DNA from: Thalassobacillus cyri
GTDB lineage: Bacteria > Bacillota > Bacilli > Bacillales > Halobacillaceae
Assembly: GCF_900107755.1 (NCBI RefSeq)
Contig: NZ_FNQR01000024.1
Span: 1-61,794 of the forward strand
Direction of reading: 5' to 3'
DNA length: 61,794 nucleotides
In this document: in pieces, positions 23,279 through 31,821 of the stretch
Position numbering within the stretch: position 1 is the stretch's first letter
Layout of the letters: each line of letters opens with the position of its first letter
Made by a program: the position numbers and the translations under genes
The notes under the pieces: generated by a model
What the model saw: the letters and a program-made list of their open reading frames with translations, nothing else
The model's database searches: none
Told to the model about the DNA's origin: nothing

Positions 23279-23956
23279 CTATATTTTTGCACCTTCCAAA
23301 TCTACGTGGATACCTTCGTCTTTGGAAAGTACCAACTTTCCGTTCGCCAGATCCCAGGAGAAAGGGAGGCTTTTCTCTGTAGGATTTTCAGGTGTACCTA
23401 AACAGTAGATCTTCTGATATAAATCAACGGTTTGTTCTATATCGGGAACTCCTGTCTGAATCTTGTTGAATGACTGGGTGTTGATTAGATATGCATCATC
23501 AGGTCGGTAACTGCCTTCCCATTCGATTAAAAAGGGAAGGGTAAGGTCAGCAGCTTCAGGAAATAGCATTCGCCACTTTAAGATGGATCCGTCGGTTTTC
23601 TCTCTGCTGCCGGGAAAAGGTCCCTTATAAGAAATTCCTTTTTTATCCCAAGTATCGATATAGTGATTCATGTCTGTGGTACGTAAAGCGAATTGAATCG
23701 GTCCCTGTCTTCCGCTAGATAAAGCAAGTGCCAGCTGTTGAATTAAAGGATTATCCGATTGGCTGGCTATCTTTTCATTTTCAATTCCGATCCATTCGAG
23801 ATAGCAATGATTTTTAAGATGGCTCAGGTGATTAAATGTGCCCCAGCTATCATGCCGACCCCCGGGAATCCCTTTTATTCTATAATTTTCTTCAAAGGTC
23901 ATTTGGTCTTGTAATGGATGATTGGTCGCAATCACCAAGTGATCAAAAGCAAGCAT
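23279..23956 (-). CDS. VOC-superfamily (glyoxalase-like domain) protein
   Basis: A 225-residue protein with a glyoxalase_3-like N-terminal module: FDHLVIATNHPLQDQM, then RHDSWGTFNHLSHLKNHCYL EWIGIE. The His and Glu residues could be metal ligands. The enzymatic reaction is unknown; the family includes dioxygenases, isomerases and lyases. It lies 12 bases downstream of an LLM-class monooxygenase on the same strand and very probably shares its transcript. An acgggggtata-type ribosome site overlaps the end of that gene. A strong terminator follows. Confidence 0.75.
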   Translation of the reverse strand: MLAFDHLVIATNHPLQDQMTFEENYRIKGIPGGRHDSWGTFNHLSHLKNHCYLEWIGIENEKIASQSDNPLIQQLALALSSGRQGPIQFALRTTDMNHYIDTWDKKGISYKGPFPGSREKTDGSILKWRMLFPEAADLTLPFLIEWEGSYRPDDAYLINTQSFNKIQTGVPDIEQTVDLYQKIYCLGTPENPTEKSLPFSWDLANGKLVLSKDEGIHVDLEGAKI

Positions 23957-23968
23957 AGATATACCCCC

Positions 23969-24964
23969 TCAGTTGGATAGGCCGAATTCATCAGCTAATA
24001 ATTCATAGGAACGTAATCGTTCTTCAAATGGATGTACAATAGTGTTGATAATTAGTTCATTTACACCATAATCGGATGCTAGAGTTTCCAGCTCTTTTTT
24101 CACTTGAGATGGAGACCCCACTGCCATACGGCGGCGGTTTTCCTGAATCCGTTCTTTTTCAAAAAAAGTATAGGGATAACGTGCCGCCTCATCAGCTGTG
24201 GGGAAATGCTCCCGTTTCTCGCCTTGTTCTATCTTAAGCAAGGCTAAATCGAGGCTGGAGGCCAGGTATTCTGCTTTATCTTCCGTATCCGCGCAGATGG
24301 CAAAAACTGAGACATTTCCTTCTGGATGAGACTGTTGCAGGGAAGGCGCGAAGTGTTCTTCATAACGCTTCATTGCTCTCGTTCCCCCATAACCGTTAAT
24401 GAAATGCGCAAAAGAATAGGAAGTACCAAGATCCGAGGCAAGACGGGCACTTGTACCACTGGATCCGAGCATCCAGACAGGGGGAGCTGTTTCACCTAGA
24501 GGCGTAGCGTACACATTCATTTCATAAGGATCATGGCCATGAAGGTAGGCCATAAGATCCTTAACCTGTTGGGGATAGCTCTCAATAGATGGATGCTTTC
24601 CATTATTCAGTGCCAGGTTTACATTGGGTAAGCCTCCGGGTGCTCGTCCGATCCCTAAATCGATGCGGTTGGGGTGAAGCGTTTCAAGCACCCGAAACGA
24701 CTCTGCGACTTTATAAGCGCTATAATGAGGGAGGAGGATACCTCCTGTGCCCACCCGGATTTGCTTCGTATGGGCGGCAAGGTGCGCAATAAGGATTTCT
24801 GGAGCCGATCCTGCAAGGCTTTTCGTACTATGATGTTCGGATACCCAAAACCGGTGATAACCAAGCCTATCGGTGAATTGAGCCAGTTCCGTCGTTTGCT
24901 GTAATGCTTGAGTTGGAGATGTATTTGTTAAAATAGGTGATTGATCTAATACGCTCAGTCTCAT
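23969..24964 (-). CDS. LLM-class flavin-dependent oxidoreductase (luciferase-like)
   Basis: A 331-residue (beta/alpha)8-barrel protein of the bacterial luciferase superfamily, MsnO8/YceB-type subgroup, which uses reduced FMN and O2. Hallmarks are LSVLDQSPI at the N-terminus, YHRFWVSEHHSTKSLAGSAP, IRVGTGGILLPHYSAYKVAE and DLGIGRAPGG. Length is normal. It is the first gene of a two-gene unit with the VOC protein. The start ATG 24964 has aaaggagaaaacc upstream. The substrate cannot be named. Confidence 0.88.
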   Translation of the reverse strand: MRLSVLDQSPILTNTSPTQALQQTTELAQFTDRLGYHRFWVSEHHSTKSLAGSAPEILIAHLAAHTKQIRVGTGGILLPHYSAYKVAESFRVLETLHPNRIDLGIGRAPGGLPNVNLALNNGKHPSIESYPQQVKDLMAYLHGHDPYEMNVYATPLGETAPPVWMLGSSGTSARLASDLGTSYSFAHFINGYGGTRAMKRYEEHFAPSLQQSHPEGNVSVFAICADTEDKAEYLASSLDLALLKIEQGEKREHFPTADEAARYPYTFFEKERIQENRRRMAVGSPSQVKKELETLASDYGVNELIINTIVHPFEERLRSYELLADEFGLSN

Positions 24965-25060
24965 GGTTTTCTCCTTTCGTACTATTCACGTACATCCTGC
25001 CATCACTGTTGTCAGGATGCAACCCATCCGCTTTTTTTATCTTGATGGCTCAGTTGAATT

Positions 25061-25404
25061 TTACAGTTAAGCTCCCTTTACATGAAGACTCAGTTTCGAG
25101 AGAAACTGTTTCCGTTACGGTGGTGAGCGTTTGGAGGTCCGTGAAATCACTCGCTTTCCGTGGGCATGTGGTGAGCTTCCTCTGGCTTCGCCTTGCGGGA
25201 TCTCACCGATCATGTTCATCCCATAGGACTTTGAATAAGCATCTTGAATAAACACCGTACGAAGGAAATGCGTAGCATTTTCGAGGAGTCTCGCAATTTC
25301 CCGGCCATCCCTTACTCTTTTTTGGTAAGAACCCCTTTTACCTTGAAACTGAGTGTCCCATTAAACGGCCCTATTGTGGAATAACAGCAACGTTTAACAG
25401 AGCC
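25061..25404. repeat. Dispersed intergenic repeat, family 1, copy C (single-module form)
   Basis: Begins ttacagttaagctcccttta and follows copy A closely through actcagtttcgagagaaac, the ggtgag/ctcacc hairpin (25169-25206) and gaggagtctcgcaatttccc. It then lacks the second inverted module and ends with ctattgtggaataac and caacgtttaacagagcc. The 520-base gap between the monooxygenase and the thioredoxin-like gene is mostly this element. Confidence 0.8.
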
Positions 25405-25482
25405 ATTTTGATAAACCCGGCATATAAAAGGCTTGAATGTGGAAGATACAAATTAAAAGGAAAATAGTAAGGAAGTGATAAG

Positions 25483-25809
25483 GTGGAGCGTTTTTATGAG
25501 TTAGAAGCCCTCAAAGTAAAAATTGCAGAGAGTAAAATAGCACTATTGTATATATCCGGAGCCAACTGTTCGGTATGCCATTCCCTGTTGCCTCAGATAG
25601 AAGAAGTGGTGAAAAAATACCCTGAATTGGATGCGTATCAATTGGAAGCGGATGATGTGCCGGCCGTAGCTGGAGAGTATACGATTTTCACTGTGCCGGT
25701 CGTCATCATCTTTGTTGATGGGAAAGAGGTAGATAGAAAAGCGAGGTTTGTACCCATTGAGGAGCTGGATCACCAATTATCTAAAATGATTGGCTTAATA
25801 TTCGATTAA
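25483..25809 (+). CDS. Thioredoxin-like protein with CSVC motif (YdbP-like)
   Basis: A 108-residue cytosolic thioredoxin fold. The active-site motif is CSVC in SGANCSVCHSLLP (residues 29-32), and the cis-proline is in FTVPVVIIFVDGK. GTG at 25483 follows aggaagtgataag. It is similar in size and design to the protein at 16929. It is a single gene between a repeat element and a hairpin terminator. The electron partner is unknown. Confidence 0.82.
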   Translation: MERFYELEALKVKIAESKIALLYISGANCSVCHSLLPQIEEVVKKYPELDAYQLEADDVPAVAGEYTIFTVPVVIIFVDGKEVDRKARFVPIEELDHQLSKMIGLIFD

Positions 25810-25812
25810 AAT

Positions 25813-25846
25813 AGCCGGCATCGCTTCTTTAAAGTCGCTGCCGGCT
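25813..25846. terminator. Hairpin between convergent genes
   Basis: agccggca (25813-25820) pairs with tgccggct (25839-25846). Read on the minus strand it is followed by attttaat. T runs are weak. Confidence 0.6.
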
Positions 25847-25850
25847 TGAC

Positions 25851-27101
25851 TTATCTTGCCACAAGCCCCATCAAACCGTAATTAAGCATCGTTTGTGTTT
25901 CTACGGCAAACGTTTCTTTGAGGCGTAATTCATTCGATTGAATAGGAGTGAAGAAGGTTGCTCCTCTACGGAATTGGCCGTGTGGTGTATGCGCCAGCAT
26001 TTCCCCAGCTTCTAACCCTTCCATTATTTCTACGAGCCCATCGACTTCCAAACCAGTTTTAATCGGTCGGCGAACTAACTTTCCAGTGTCATCCATTACC
26101 CAGGCAAAAAGGTTTTCTTCCGTAGATAAGAGGGGAGAGAAGGCAGTTACAGCCCCATCAGCCCGGTCGGTGATGATGGAGACAGCCACATGATAACCTG
26201 GCAGCATTTCAGCTGAATCCACTTCGAGAGATACTACGAAAGGATACTCACTGGCCTGGTCCACGGAAATGTTCTCTGGAAAATGAGCGACAGAAGAAAC
26301 CGTACCTTGGATTCGAAGTTCTTCTTCCTCAGGGATAGTGATTTCAGCTTTCAAATCTTCTTTCACACGCTTACGTTCTGATTCTTCCAATTCTCCTTCC
26401 ACTTGCAAGGTAGTAGCTTTCATGGTGATGATGGGGGAGTCAAGGTCTTCTGATACCTTCGTGATCACGCCACTAAATGGACTCTGGACGGTAATGATCT
26501 GGCCTTCGGATTCCAGATTATCCAGCTGGGATTCTACCATGTCCAGCATAGCTTCTTTTTGTGCCAGTTCCATTTCTTTCTCAGCAATCGTTTGTTCTTT
26601 CTTGAATTCAGTCTCGGCATAAGAAGGCGAATTTTCTTCGTCTTCCTCATCAGGTGTTAAAAAGCTGCCGCCTCCACTATTGTTGTTAGGCTCTGGCACT
26701 TCATAACTTTCCATTTCCGTCAAATAACTTTCAATCGCGCTGATTTCCTCTTCCAACCGGGAAACCTCTGATTCCAAAGAGGATTGTTGAGTATAATAGT
26801 CGGTAACTTCATATTCATAGAGGTCGTCACCTTTCCGGACTTCTTCGCCTTCTTCAATAAGAAACCGTTGAAAGGATCCAAGACTATCATCAAAATAAAC
26901 CGGGTTTGATTCTGTAGCTGCGAATACCCCATCAGTGGAGAGGGTTTCAATCAGGTCATATGTAAATGCTTCCGACCAGTCGTTGATGTAGGATTTTTGC
27001 TCAACCTTATCTTCCCTGTCAAAGAAAATCAGTAAAGAATTGGTAAGCACGAAGGCAAAGGCCAGGAAGAAAACCCACCGTTTTTTTCTTTTGTTATGCA
27101 T
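25851..27101 (-). CDS. HlyD/RND-type membrane fusion (adaptor) protein (YknX-like)
   Basis: A 416-residue extracytoplasmic adaptor. It has an N-terminal membrane anchor (WVFFLAFAFVLTNSLLIFF, residues 9-27), a split biotinyl-lipoyl-like domain (around 70-95 and 200-225, ITVQSPFSGVITKV), a long coiled-coil hairpin (about 100-200) with a Gly/Asn/Glu-rich insert, and C-terminal beta-barrel domains. Such proteins join ABC exporters in Firmicutes, as YknX does with YknYZ. The upstream gene encodes a YIP1-like protein (compare YknW), but no ABC transporter gene adjoins. The start ATG 27101 overlaps no gene; the upstream stop is 17 bases away. Confidence 0.8.
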   Translation of the reverse strand: MHNKRKKRWVFFLAFAFVLTNSLLIFFDREDKVEQKSYINDWSEAFTYDLIETLSTDGVFAATESNPVYFDDSLGSFQRFLIEEGEEVRKGDDLYEYEVTDYYTQQSSLESEVSRLEEEISAIESYLTEMESYEVPEPNNNSGGGSFLTPDEEDEENSPSYAETEFKKEQTIAEKEMELAQKEAMLDMVESQLDNLESEGQIITVQSPFSGVITKVSEDLDSPIITMKATTLQVEGELEESERKRVKEDLKAEITIPEEEELRIQGTVSSVAHFPENISVDQASEYPFVVSLEVDSAEMLPGYHVAVSIITDRADGAVTAFSPLLSTEENLFAWVMDDTGKLVRRPIKTGLEVDGLVEIMEGLEAGEMLAHTPHGQFRRGATFFTPIQSNELRLKETFAVETQTMLNYGLMGLVAR

Positions 27102-27118
27102 GTATTTTCACCCTCATT

Positions 27119-27790
27119 CTAACTATTCAAAATATAAATCAAGAATAAATCATAACGGGATATTGCAGCTGTTCCTGCCCATAAAAGCAGGTGCCAGCTG
27201 ATGACCCCAAGCCAAATCCAATATCTTTTCGTGTTGGAGAGGTATTGTAAGCATTTGATTTGGTACCAGATAATCCAAAGCTGAAAAACAGAAATAGCCC
27301 CGAAAAAGTAAATGACCCATTCTATATCAGTGATATAGGATGCAGCTACTCCGAAAGAAAATGGTGAAACATACCAATCGATTCCTGCATAGACCATCAA
27401 TGGAATCCAGAGGATTCTTTCAAAAAGCAGCACAAGCAATACATTCATCTGAATAATAATGAGCTTGCGGTAGCGTACATCATTGAATAACCACCAAATG
27501 AAAGAAGAAGCAAAGAGAATGAAGGCAGCAAATAAAATAGCATAGGCAACTCTTCCAATGAGGAACCATAGTTTCCGAAGTTCGTATTCTGTATGGGTGA
27601 ATTCGGTAGCATTGACAGAAATCGGGTCAGTGCCAAGGCCGATCCAACTTGTCCATATGTAAGTAAGAATCGAGGCTAGGAATAATAAAAACAGTAACTT
27701 CCAAAAGTTAAATACTTTTTCTGCGCGGTGGATTTTGAATAGCTGATCGTCACGCCGGAAGAATAATTTAAATAAGTTAATCGCATACAT
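27119..27790 (-). CDS. YIP1-like polytopic membrane protein (YknW-like)
   Basis: A 223-residue protein with about five hydrophobic helices (roughly 30-48, 75-105, 112-135, 150-172, 185-220), rich in Trp and aromatic residues. It begins with a short cytoplasmic segment FKLFFRRDDQLFKIHRAEKV. The pattern and the neighbouring adaptor suggest a YIP1/YknW-type accessory membrane protein; direct motif support is weak. The two genes form a tight operon. The start codon ATG 27790 has gggaaggaac upstream. Confidence 0.6.
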   Translation of the reverse strand: MYAINLFKLFFRRDDQLFKIHRAEKVFNFWKLLFLLFLASILTYIWTSWIGLGTDPISVNATEFTHTEYELRKLWFLIGRVAYAILFAAFILFASSFIWWLFNDVRYRKLIIIQMNVLLVLLFERILWIPLMVYAGIDWYVSPFSFGVAASYITDIEWVIYFFGAISVFQLWIIWYQIKCLQYLSNTKRYWIWLGVISWHLLLWAGTAAISRYDLFLIYILNS

Positions 27791-27917
27791 GGTGGATTGT
27801 TCCTTCCCTTGTAATCTTCAAAAAAATTATGCTGTCTACTATTCTAGCTGAATTTTGACACTCTTTCTATATATATCCAAAATTTGTGGAAATTTGTTAT
27901 AACTTGCAGATCAATAA

Positions 27918-27952
27918 AAAAATCACGTATTTTTGAAAAATACGTGATTTTT
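27918..27952. terminator. Bidirectional intrinsic terminator
   Basis: aaatcacgtattttt (27920-27934) pairs with aaaaatacgtgattt (27936-27950), flanked by A and T runs. It serves the LysM-NlpC/P60 gene on the minus strand. Confidence 0.8.
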
Positions 27953-28000
27953 AGGTTTAGCATTTCATAATGCTGGGTATATCACTAATATCTTTATTAA

Positions 28001-29017
28001 TTAGTAAGATTTAGCACCAAGATAACGAGTTTTCCAGTAAGAGATGTTCATATCAGAGATAGTTACACCGCTACTTCCAGCATGGATGAATTGTCCATTG
28101 CCAAGGTAGATTCCCGCATGGGAAGGACCAGCTTTGTAAGTTTCATAGAATACAAGATCTCCTACTTTAGGGCTGCTTACAGAAGAACCAGCATTATAGA
28201 TTTGAGCCACTGTTCTTGGTAGGTCTGTACCGTTTTTAGCAAATACATAGTTCAAGTAGCCGCTGCAGTCAAATCCACTAGGAGAAGTTCCACCCCATAC
28301 ATAAGGTGCTCCCATATACTGTTTAGCAGTGGAAATCAATCCAGATGTATTTGAGCTTGAGCTTGTGCTTGTCTGTGAAACATTACTGCTTGTTGATGTT
28401 TGAGTGGCTGAGCTTGAGGAGCCATCAATACTCAATTTTTGTCCGACATGGATGACCGTGCTGCTCAAGTTATTCCACTTCATGATATCCCGGTAGCTTA
28501 CGCCGAACTTAGCGCCGATTTTAGACAGATAGTCGCCGGATTGGACAGTGTAAGTGGTAGCATTGCTGGATGAATTGGAACTTGAAGTAGCATTGCTTGT
28601 TTGAGTAGAGGTTGTACCTTCAAGCTTCAACGTTTGTCCAACATAGATGATTGTACTGTTCAGGTTGTTCCATTTCATGATATCCCGGTAGCTTACACCA
28701 TATTTAGCACCGATTTTAGACAGATAATCGCCTGCTTGAACAGTATAAGTCGTAGAGTTAGAGCTTGTAGTCACTTTGCTGCTGGAACTGGAATCCTCTG
28801 AAACTTTCAAAGTTTGACCAGGATAGATAATATCGGAAGAAAGTCCGTTAAGATCTTTGATTTTATATATAGAAACACCGTATTGTTGTGAAAACTTCCA
28901 TAGTGAATCACCAGATTGTACAGTAACGCTTTCTGCGCTGGCAACTCCTGCGCCGATAGTTAGAGCACCCACAAAGCTAGTAGTAACGATTGCCTTCTTA
29001 AAAAAGTTGTTTTTCAT
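28001..29017 (-). CDS. lytE: Secreted LysM-NlpC/P60 D,L-endopeptidase (LytE/CwlS-like)
   Basis: A 338-residue secreted autolysin that cuts the D-Glu-mDAP bond of wall peptides. It has a signal peptide (residues 1-28, ending ASA), three LysM repeats (about 29-72, 89-132, 154-197) separated by Ser/Thr-rich linkers, and a C-terminal NlpC/P60 domain (about 224-338). The catalytic Cys is in FDCSGYLNYVF and the His in GPSHAGIYLG. The second and third LysM units are almost identical, with DYLSKIGAK followed by GVSYRDIMKWNNL. Three WalR-type boxes precede the promoter, matching the WalRK control known for lytE. The symbol is by architecture and could equally be cwlS. Confidence 0.85.
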   Translation of the reverse strand: MKNNFFKKAIVTTSFVGALTIGAGVASAESVTVQSGDSLWKFSQQYGVSIYKIKDLNGLSSDIIYPGQTLKVSEDSSSSSKVTTSSNSTTYTVQAGDYLSKIGAKYGVSYRDIMKWNNLNSTIIYVGQTLKLEGTTSTQTSNATSSSNSSSNATTYTVQSGDYLSKIGAKFGVSYRDIMKWNNLSSTVIHVGQKLSIDGSSSSATQTSTSSNVSQTSTSSSSNTSGLISTAKQYMGAPYVWGGTSPSGFDCSGYLNYVFAKNGTDLPRTVAQIYNAGSSVSSPKVGDLVFYETYKAGPSHAGIYLGNGQFIHAGSSGVTISDMNISYWKTRYLGAKSY

Positions 29018-29100
29018 TATATTTATGTACCTCCAAAGGTTAGTTAGTTTCTAGCAATTTTTGCTAAACTCATAGTACCATATAATTCCTACAGAGTAAC

Positions 29101-29128
29101 ATTACAGTATAATTACAATATGATTACA
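29101..29128 (-). promoter_or_regulatory. Three tandem WalR-type boxes upstream of the wall hydrolase gene
   Basis: On the minus strand TGTAAT occurs three times (29128-29123, 29117-29112, 29106-29101), each separated by exactly five bases. This matches the WalR/YycF consensus TGTWAH-N5-TGTWAH with an extra half-site. It lies 84 bases before the start codon. Confidence 0.75.
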
Positions 29129-29193
29129 AAGGTCATAAATGAATTATCGAATGGGTATATTATAATTTGGATCACATTTTATTACATATTAAA

Positions 29194-29231
29194 CAAGGCG
29201 CCAGCAGGTATACATATTTGCTGGCGCCTTG
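29194..29231. terminator. Orphan strong hairpin
   Basis: caaggcgccagca (29194-29206) pairs perfectly with tgctggcgccttg (29219-29231), then tatttgttttt. No gene ends next to it. The 180 bases between it and the pseudogene at 29415 hold nothing I recognise. Confidence 0.55.
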
Positions 29232-29414
29232 TATTTGTTTTTGACAAAATTCTTTATTATGACTTAGGACCCGAGCTTAATTCGCTGCCATCTGGCTTAT
29301 TTATAGAGAACTGCTCAAGTAGTATTGAGAGATAGTCGCCCTTACTAATTTCGTTTAGTGCTTCTATTTACGTGGTAGCGATAACTGGATGGGTTTATAA
29401 GGAGGAAGAGCAAT

Positions 29415-29604
29415 ATGGAATGGCTTTGAATCATATCTTATATCGCATTAGCCATCGGATTAATTTCCGCTATTTACCCAGCCACCGAAGCCTACGGAAG
29501 TGACGTATTGGTTCATGATGCAGATTGCTATGATTATCGGTTTTGCTATAAGCTATCCCGCTAACTGGTGGCTTGTACAGAAGGGGATAAAAGAAGTAAT
29601 GTAA
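29415..29604 (+). pseudogene. Remnant of a DUF4396-type membrane protein gene
   Basis: A strong ribosome site (taaggaggaagag) precedes ATG 29415, but codon 5 is TGA (MEWL then stop). The same frame continues ISYIALAIGLISAIYPAT. After a one-base shift near 29505 it reads YWFMMQIAMIIGFAISYPAN then WWLVQKGIKEVM and a stop at 29602-29604. N- and C-terminal signatures of DUF4396 are thus joined with most of the middle deleted. The gene is dead. Confidence 0.7.
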
Positions 29605-29630
29605 AGGCAGCCAAATTAGGCGCCTTTTTT
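29604..29630 (+). terminator. Intrinsic terminator of the DUF4396 remnant
   Basis: aaggcagcc pairs with ggcgcctt with one bulge, followed by tttttt (29625-29630). The terminator has outlived its gene. Confidence 0.75.
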
Positions 29631-29722
29631 CTTTAGGTTGTATGCTAAGTTTCCTATAATGAAGGGTAAGATACCATTAAATAGAATGAGTTGAAAGAAA
29701 TTTTAAGAAACGAGGGTTATCC

Positions 29723-30616
29723 ATGCCTGGTTATAACAAAGCGTTATTTTTATACAATGGCAATGCCGGTGCAGCCAATATAGAACAGAAATTATCCGAG
29801 ACGCTGCCAGTACTTGCTCAAACGATCAAAGAGTTGATTGTCATACAAACATTCAGTATTGAAGAGGCGCAAGAGACTTGTCTGCACTACGGGGAACAAG
29901 TTGACCTGCTCCTTATTTTAGGTGGGGATGGAACATTGCATGCGTGTATCAATACTATTTCCAGGCTGGATAAACGGCCTGTCATCGGTGTTCTTCCCGG
30001 CGGGACGAGCAATGACTTCAGCAGGATGATGGAAATTCCGCAAAACTTAAACCAGGCAGCAAAAACCCTGGTTAATGGCCGGGAGACTCCGATAGATGTA
30101 GGGAAACTGGATGAATGCTATTTCTTGAATTTTTGGGGAATAGGACTGGTGACTGAAACGTCTTTTAATATTGATAAAAACCAGAAAAGCAGGTTGGGTG
30201 TGCTGAGTTACTTTATCAGTGCGTTAAAAACGATCAATCAGGCTGATTCTTTTTCATTCCGTATGACGATAGACGGAAAAGTGATAGAAGACGAAGCAAT
30301 CATGATTTTGGTGATGAACGGAAAGTATTTGGGCACCAGACAAATACCGATTGAGTCAATCAATGCTTCGGATGGTCAGCTGGATGTTTTAGTTATTAAA
30401 AATTCCAATCTTACTTTATTCAAGGAGTTGATGTCTGTGGATCAGCCATGGGCTGAAACCGACAGCTTTCAGGAGTTGGCCTATACAAAAGGGGAACATA
30501 TTGAAATTACTGCTTCTCCCCAACAAGAAGTGGACATGGATGGCGAAATAAATTTCAAGACTCCTTCCTCCATTGAAGTCCTTCCTAACCATCTCACATT
30601 TCTGCATGCGCAATAA
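29723..30616 (+). CDS. Diacylglycerol/lipid kinase family protein (YegS/BmrU-like)
   Basis: A 297-residue cytosolic or membrane-associated lipid kinase of the DAGK catalytic superfamily. The nucleotide-binding motif GGDGTLHACINTI is at about residues 73-85, and GVLPGGTSNDFSRMM follows at about 96-110. Phosphorylation of diacylglycerol or a related lipid is expected, with ATP as donor. Length is typical. The ATG is preceded by an aaacgagggtt site. It ends in a terminator with seven T residues. Which of the several Bacillus paralogues it matches (DgkB, YtlR, BmrU) cannot be settled here. Confidence 0.88.
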   Translation: MPGYNKALFLYNGNAGAANIEQKLSETLPVLAQTIKELIVIQTFSIEEAQETCLHYGEQVDLLLILGGDGTLHACINTISRLDKRPVIGVLPGGTSNDFSRMMEIPQNLNQAAKTLVNGRETPIDVGKLDECYFLNFWGIGLVTETSFNIDKNQKSRLGVLSYFISALKTINQADSFSFRMTIDGKVIEDEAIMILVMNGKYLGTRQIPIESINASDGQLDVLVIKNSNLTLFKELMSVDQPWAETDSFQELAYTKGEHIEITASPQQEVDMDGEINFKTPSSIEVLPNHLTFLHAQ

Positions 30617-30620
30617 ATGA

Positions 30621-30649
30621 CCGCACGAGATATTCGTGCGGCTTTTTTT
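30621..30649 (+). terminator. Intrinsic terminator of the lipid kinase gene
   Basis: ccgcacga/tcgtgcgg hairpin (30621-30641) followed by ttttttt. Confidence 0.9.
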
Positions 30650-30678
30650 GTAACTAAAAAGAGCTTGTGTTTTTACCT

Positions 30679-30894
30679 TTAGAAGTAAGTGTTGACGGGG
30701 CGTTTTGGGTCTTCATCATCGTCTTCTGCAGCTTTATTGACAGCATCTGCGGTTTTATCCACCGTATTCATGGCAGCACTTTCGACAGCTTCTGTTGCTC
30801 CCTGCACCGCATCAAAAGCAGCATCTGCACCGTCTTTAATCGTTTTGGCTGCACGTGTCACATTTTTTTGGGTTTGATTTCTATTTTTCTCCAT
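30679..30894 (-). CDS. Small alanine-rich charged protein, 71 aa
   Basis: An amphipathic, Ala/Asp/Lys-rich 71-residue protein with a repeating pattern (AAKTIKDGADAAFDAVQGA, EAVESAAMNTVDKTADAV) suggesting one long helix, then an acidic DDDEDPKRP tail. This is reminiscent of general stress or LEA-like small proteins, but I do not recognise a family. A textbook aggaggtgg site precedes ATG 30894, which argues for real expression. It is convergent with the lipid kinase gene. Confidence 0.65.
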   Translation of the reverse strand: MEKNRNQTQKNVTRAAKTIKDGADAAFDAVQGATEAVESAAMNTVDKTADAVNKAAEDDDEDPKRPVNTYF

Positions 30895-31038
30895 AATTTA
30901 ATCCACCTCCTGATTAGGTTTAGTTTGCATCCCGCAAAAGGGCTTATACATATCTCCATATGAAAAGCTCAATACAATAGGAAGGATTTTAAAGGGTTTA
31001 TCTAAAATAAGTAAGATAGGAATAAAGGAGGGATCAGA

Positions 31039-31425
31039 ATGACAAAGAGCGGTTTTGAACCGAAAATCCATGCTGTGTTTGTACATACAAAGAACCTTAC
31101 AAGGGCTGCAGAATGGTACAGCGACTTGCTGGGAGTGCCTTTTGATAGCAGCAAGGTAGAGTCTCCTGTTTATAACATGCCCCTCAAAGGAGAAGTTTAT
31201 ATGACGTTGGATGACCATACTTTTGATCCGGATTACAAATTTGAACCAGTACGTACCCCCGTATTTAATTTTTGCTCTTCAGACCTTGCAAAAAGCTACC
31301 AGTGGGTGAAAGAAAAAGGTATAATGATAGTGCGTGATATAGAGAAACATGGGGATTTCGGCTGGTTCAACATCGAAGACCCCGATAAGAATGTCGTCAT
31401 GATTTGTGGCAACATTCCATCTTGA
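31039..31425 (+). CDS. VOC-family (glyoxalase/dioxygenase-like) protein
   Basis: A 128-residue single-module vicinal-oxygen-chelate protein: KIHAVFVHTKNLTRAAEWYSDLLGVPF at the start, and GWFNIEDPDKNVVMICG at the end supplying a terminal Glu/Asp. Members include glyoxalases, fosfomycin-type thiol transferases and dioxygenases; which applies here is unknown. An aaaggaggg site lies 8 bases upstream. The rhodanese lipoprotein gene begins 18 bases downstream, so co-transcription is likely. Confidence 0.8.
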   Translation: MTKSGFEPKIHAVFVHTKNLTRAAEWYSDLLGVPFDSSKVESPVYNMPLKGEVYMTLDDHTFDPDYKFEPVRTPVFNFCSSDLAKSYQWVKEKGIMIVRDIEKHGDFGWFNIEDPDKNVVMICGNIPS

Positions 31426-31443
31426 TAGACAGAGGGGACAGCT

Positions 31444-31821
31444 ATGAAGAAAATTACTATTTTTTTGTTTGTTTTCATGGCATTTGCCCTTGCGGCATGC
31501 CAGGGAGATACAAACGGAACGACAGAGATTTCCGCAGAAGAACTGGAAACCCGATTGGAGGAAGGAAGAATTCTGGATGTGCGTACACCCACAGAATTCT
31601 CGGCGGGGCATGTGCCTGGGGCTGAACTATTGCCATTGCAGGATATTCAGCAAAATGAATCTTCCTATCAGGATTTAGATCGTTCTGAAACCTATTTTGT
31701 CATTTGTCAGAGCGGAAATCGTTCCTCTCAAGCGGTGGCAATATTAGAAGAACAAGGATTTGAGAACCTTGTCAATGTAACTGGAGGTATGAATGCCTGG
31801 GCAGGAGATATAGAAAAATAA
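31444..31821 (+). CDS. Rhodanese-domain lipoprotein
   Basis: A 125-residue protein with a lipoprotein signal peptide (lipobox LAAC, Cys19) and a rhodanese domain from about residue 28. The active-site cysteine is in YFVICQSGNRSSQAV, and the fold motif ILDVRTPTEFSAGHVPGAELLP precedes it. It is expected to sit on the outer face of the membrane and handle sulfane sulfur, or act as a redox sensor. agagggg precedes the ATG. A bidirectional terminator overlaps the stop codon. Confidence 0.88.
   Translation: MKKITIFLFVFMAFALAACQGDTNGTTEISAEELETRLEEGRILDVRTPTEFSAGHVPGAELLPLQDIQQNESSYQDLDRSETYFVICQSGNRSSQAVAILEEQGFENLVNVTGGMNAWAGDIEK

Noticed and set aside
30667-30963. Plus-strand open frame over the alanine-rich gene
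   Set aside because: It is antisense to a gene with a strong ribosome site and has none itself.
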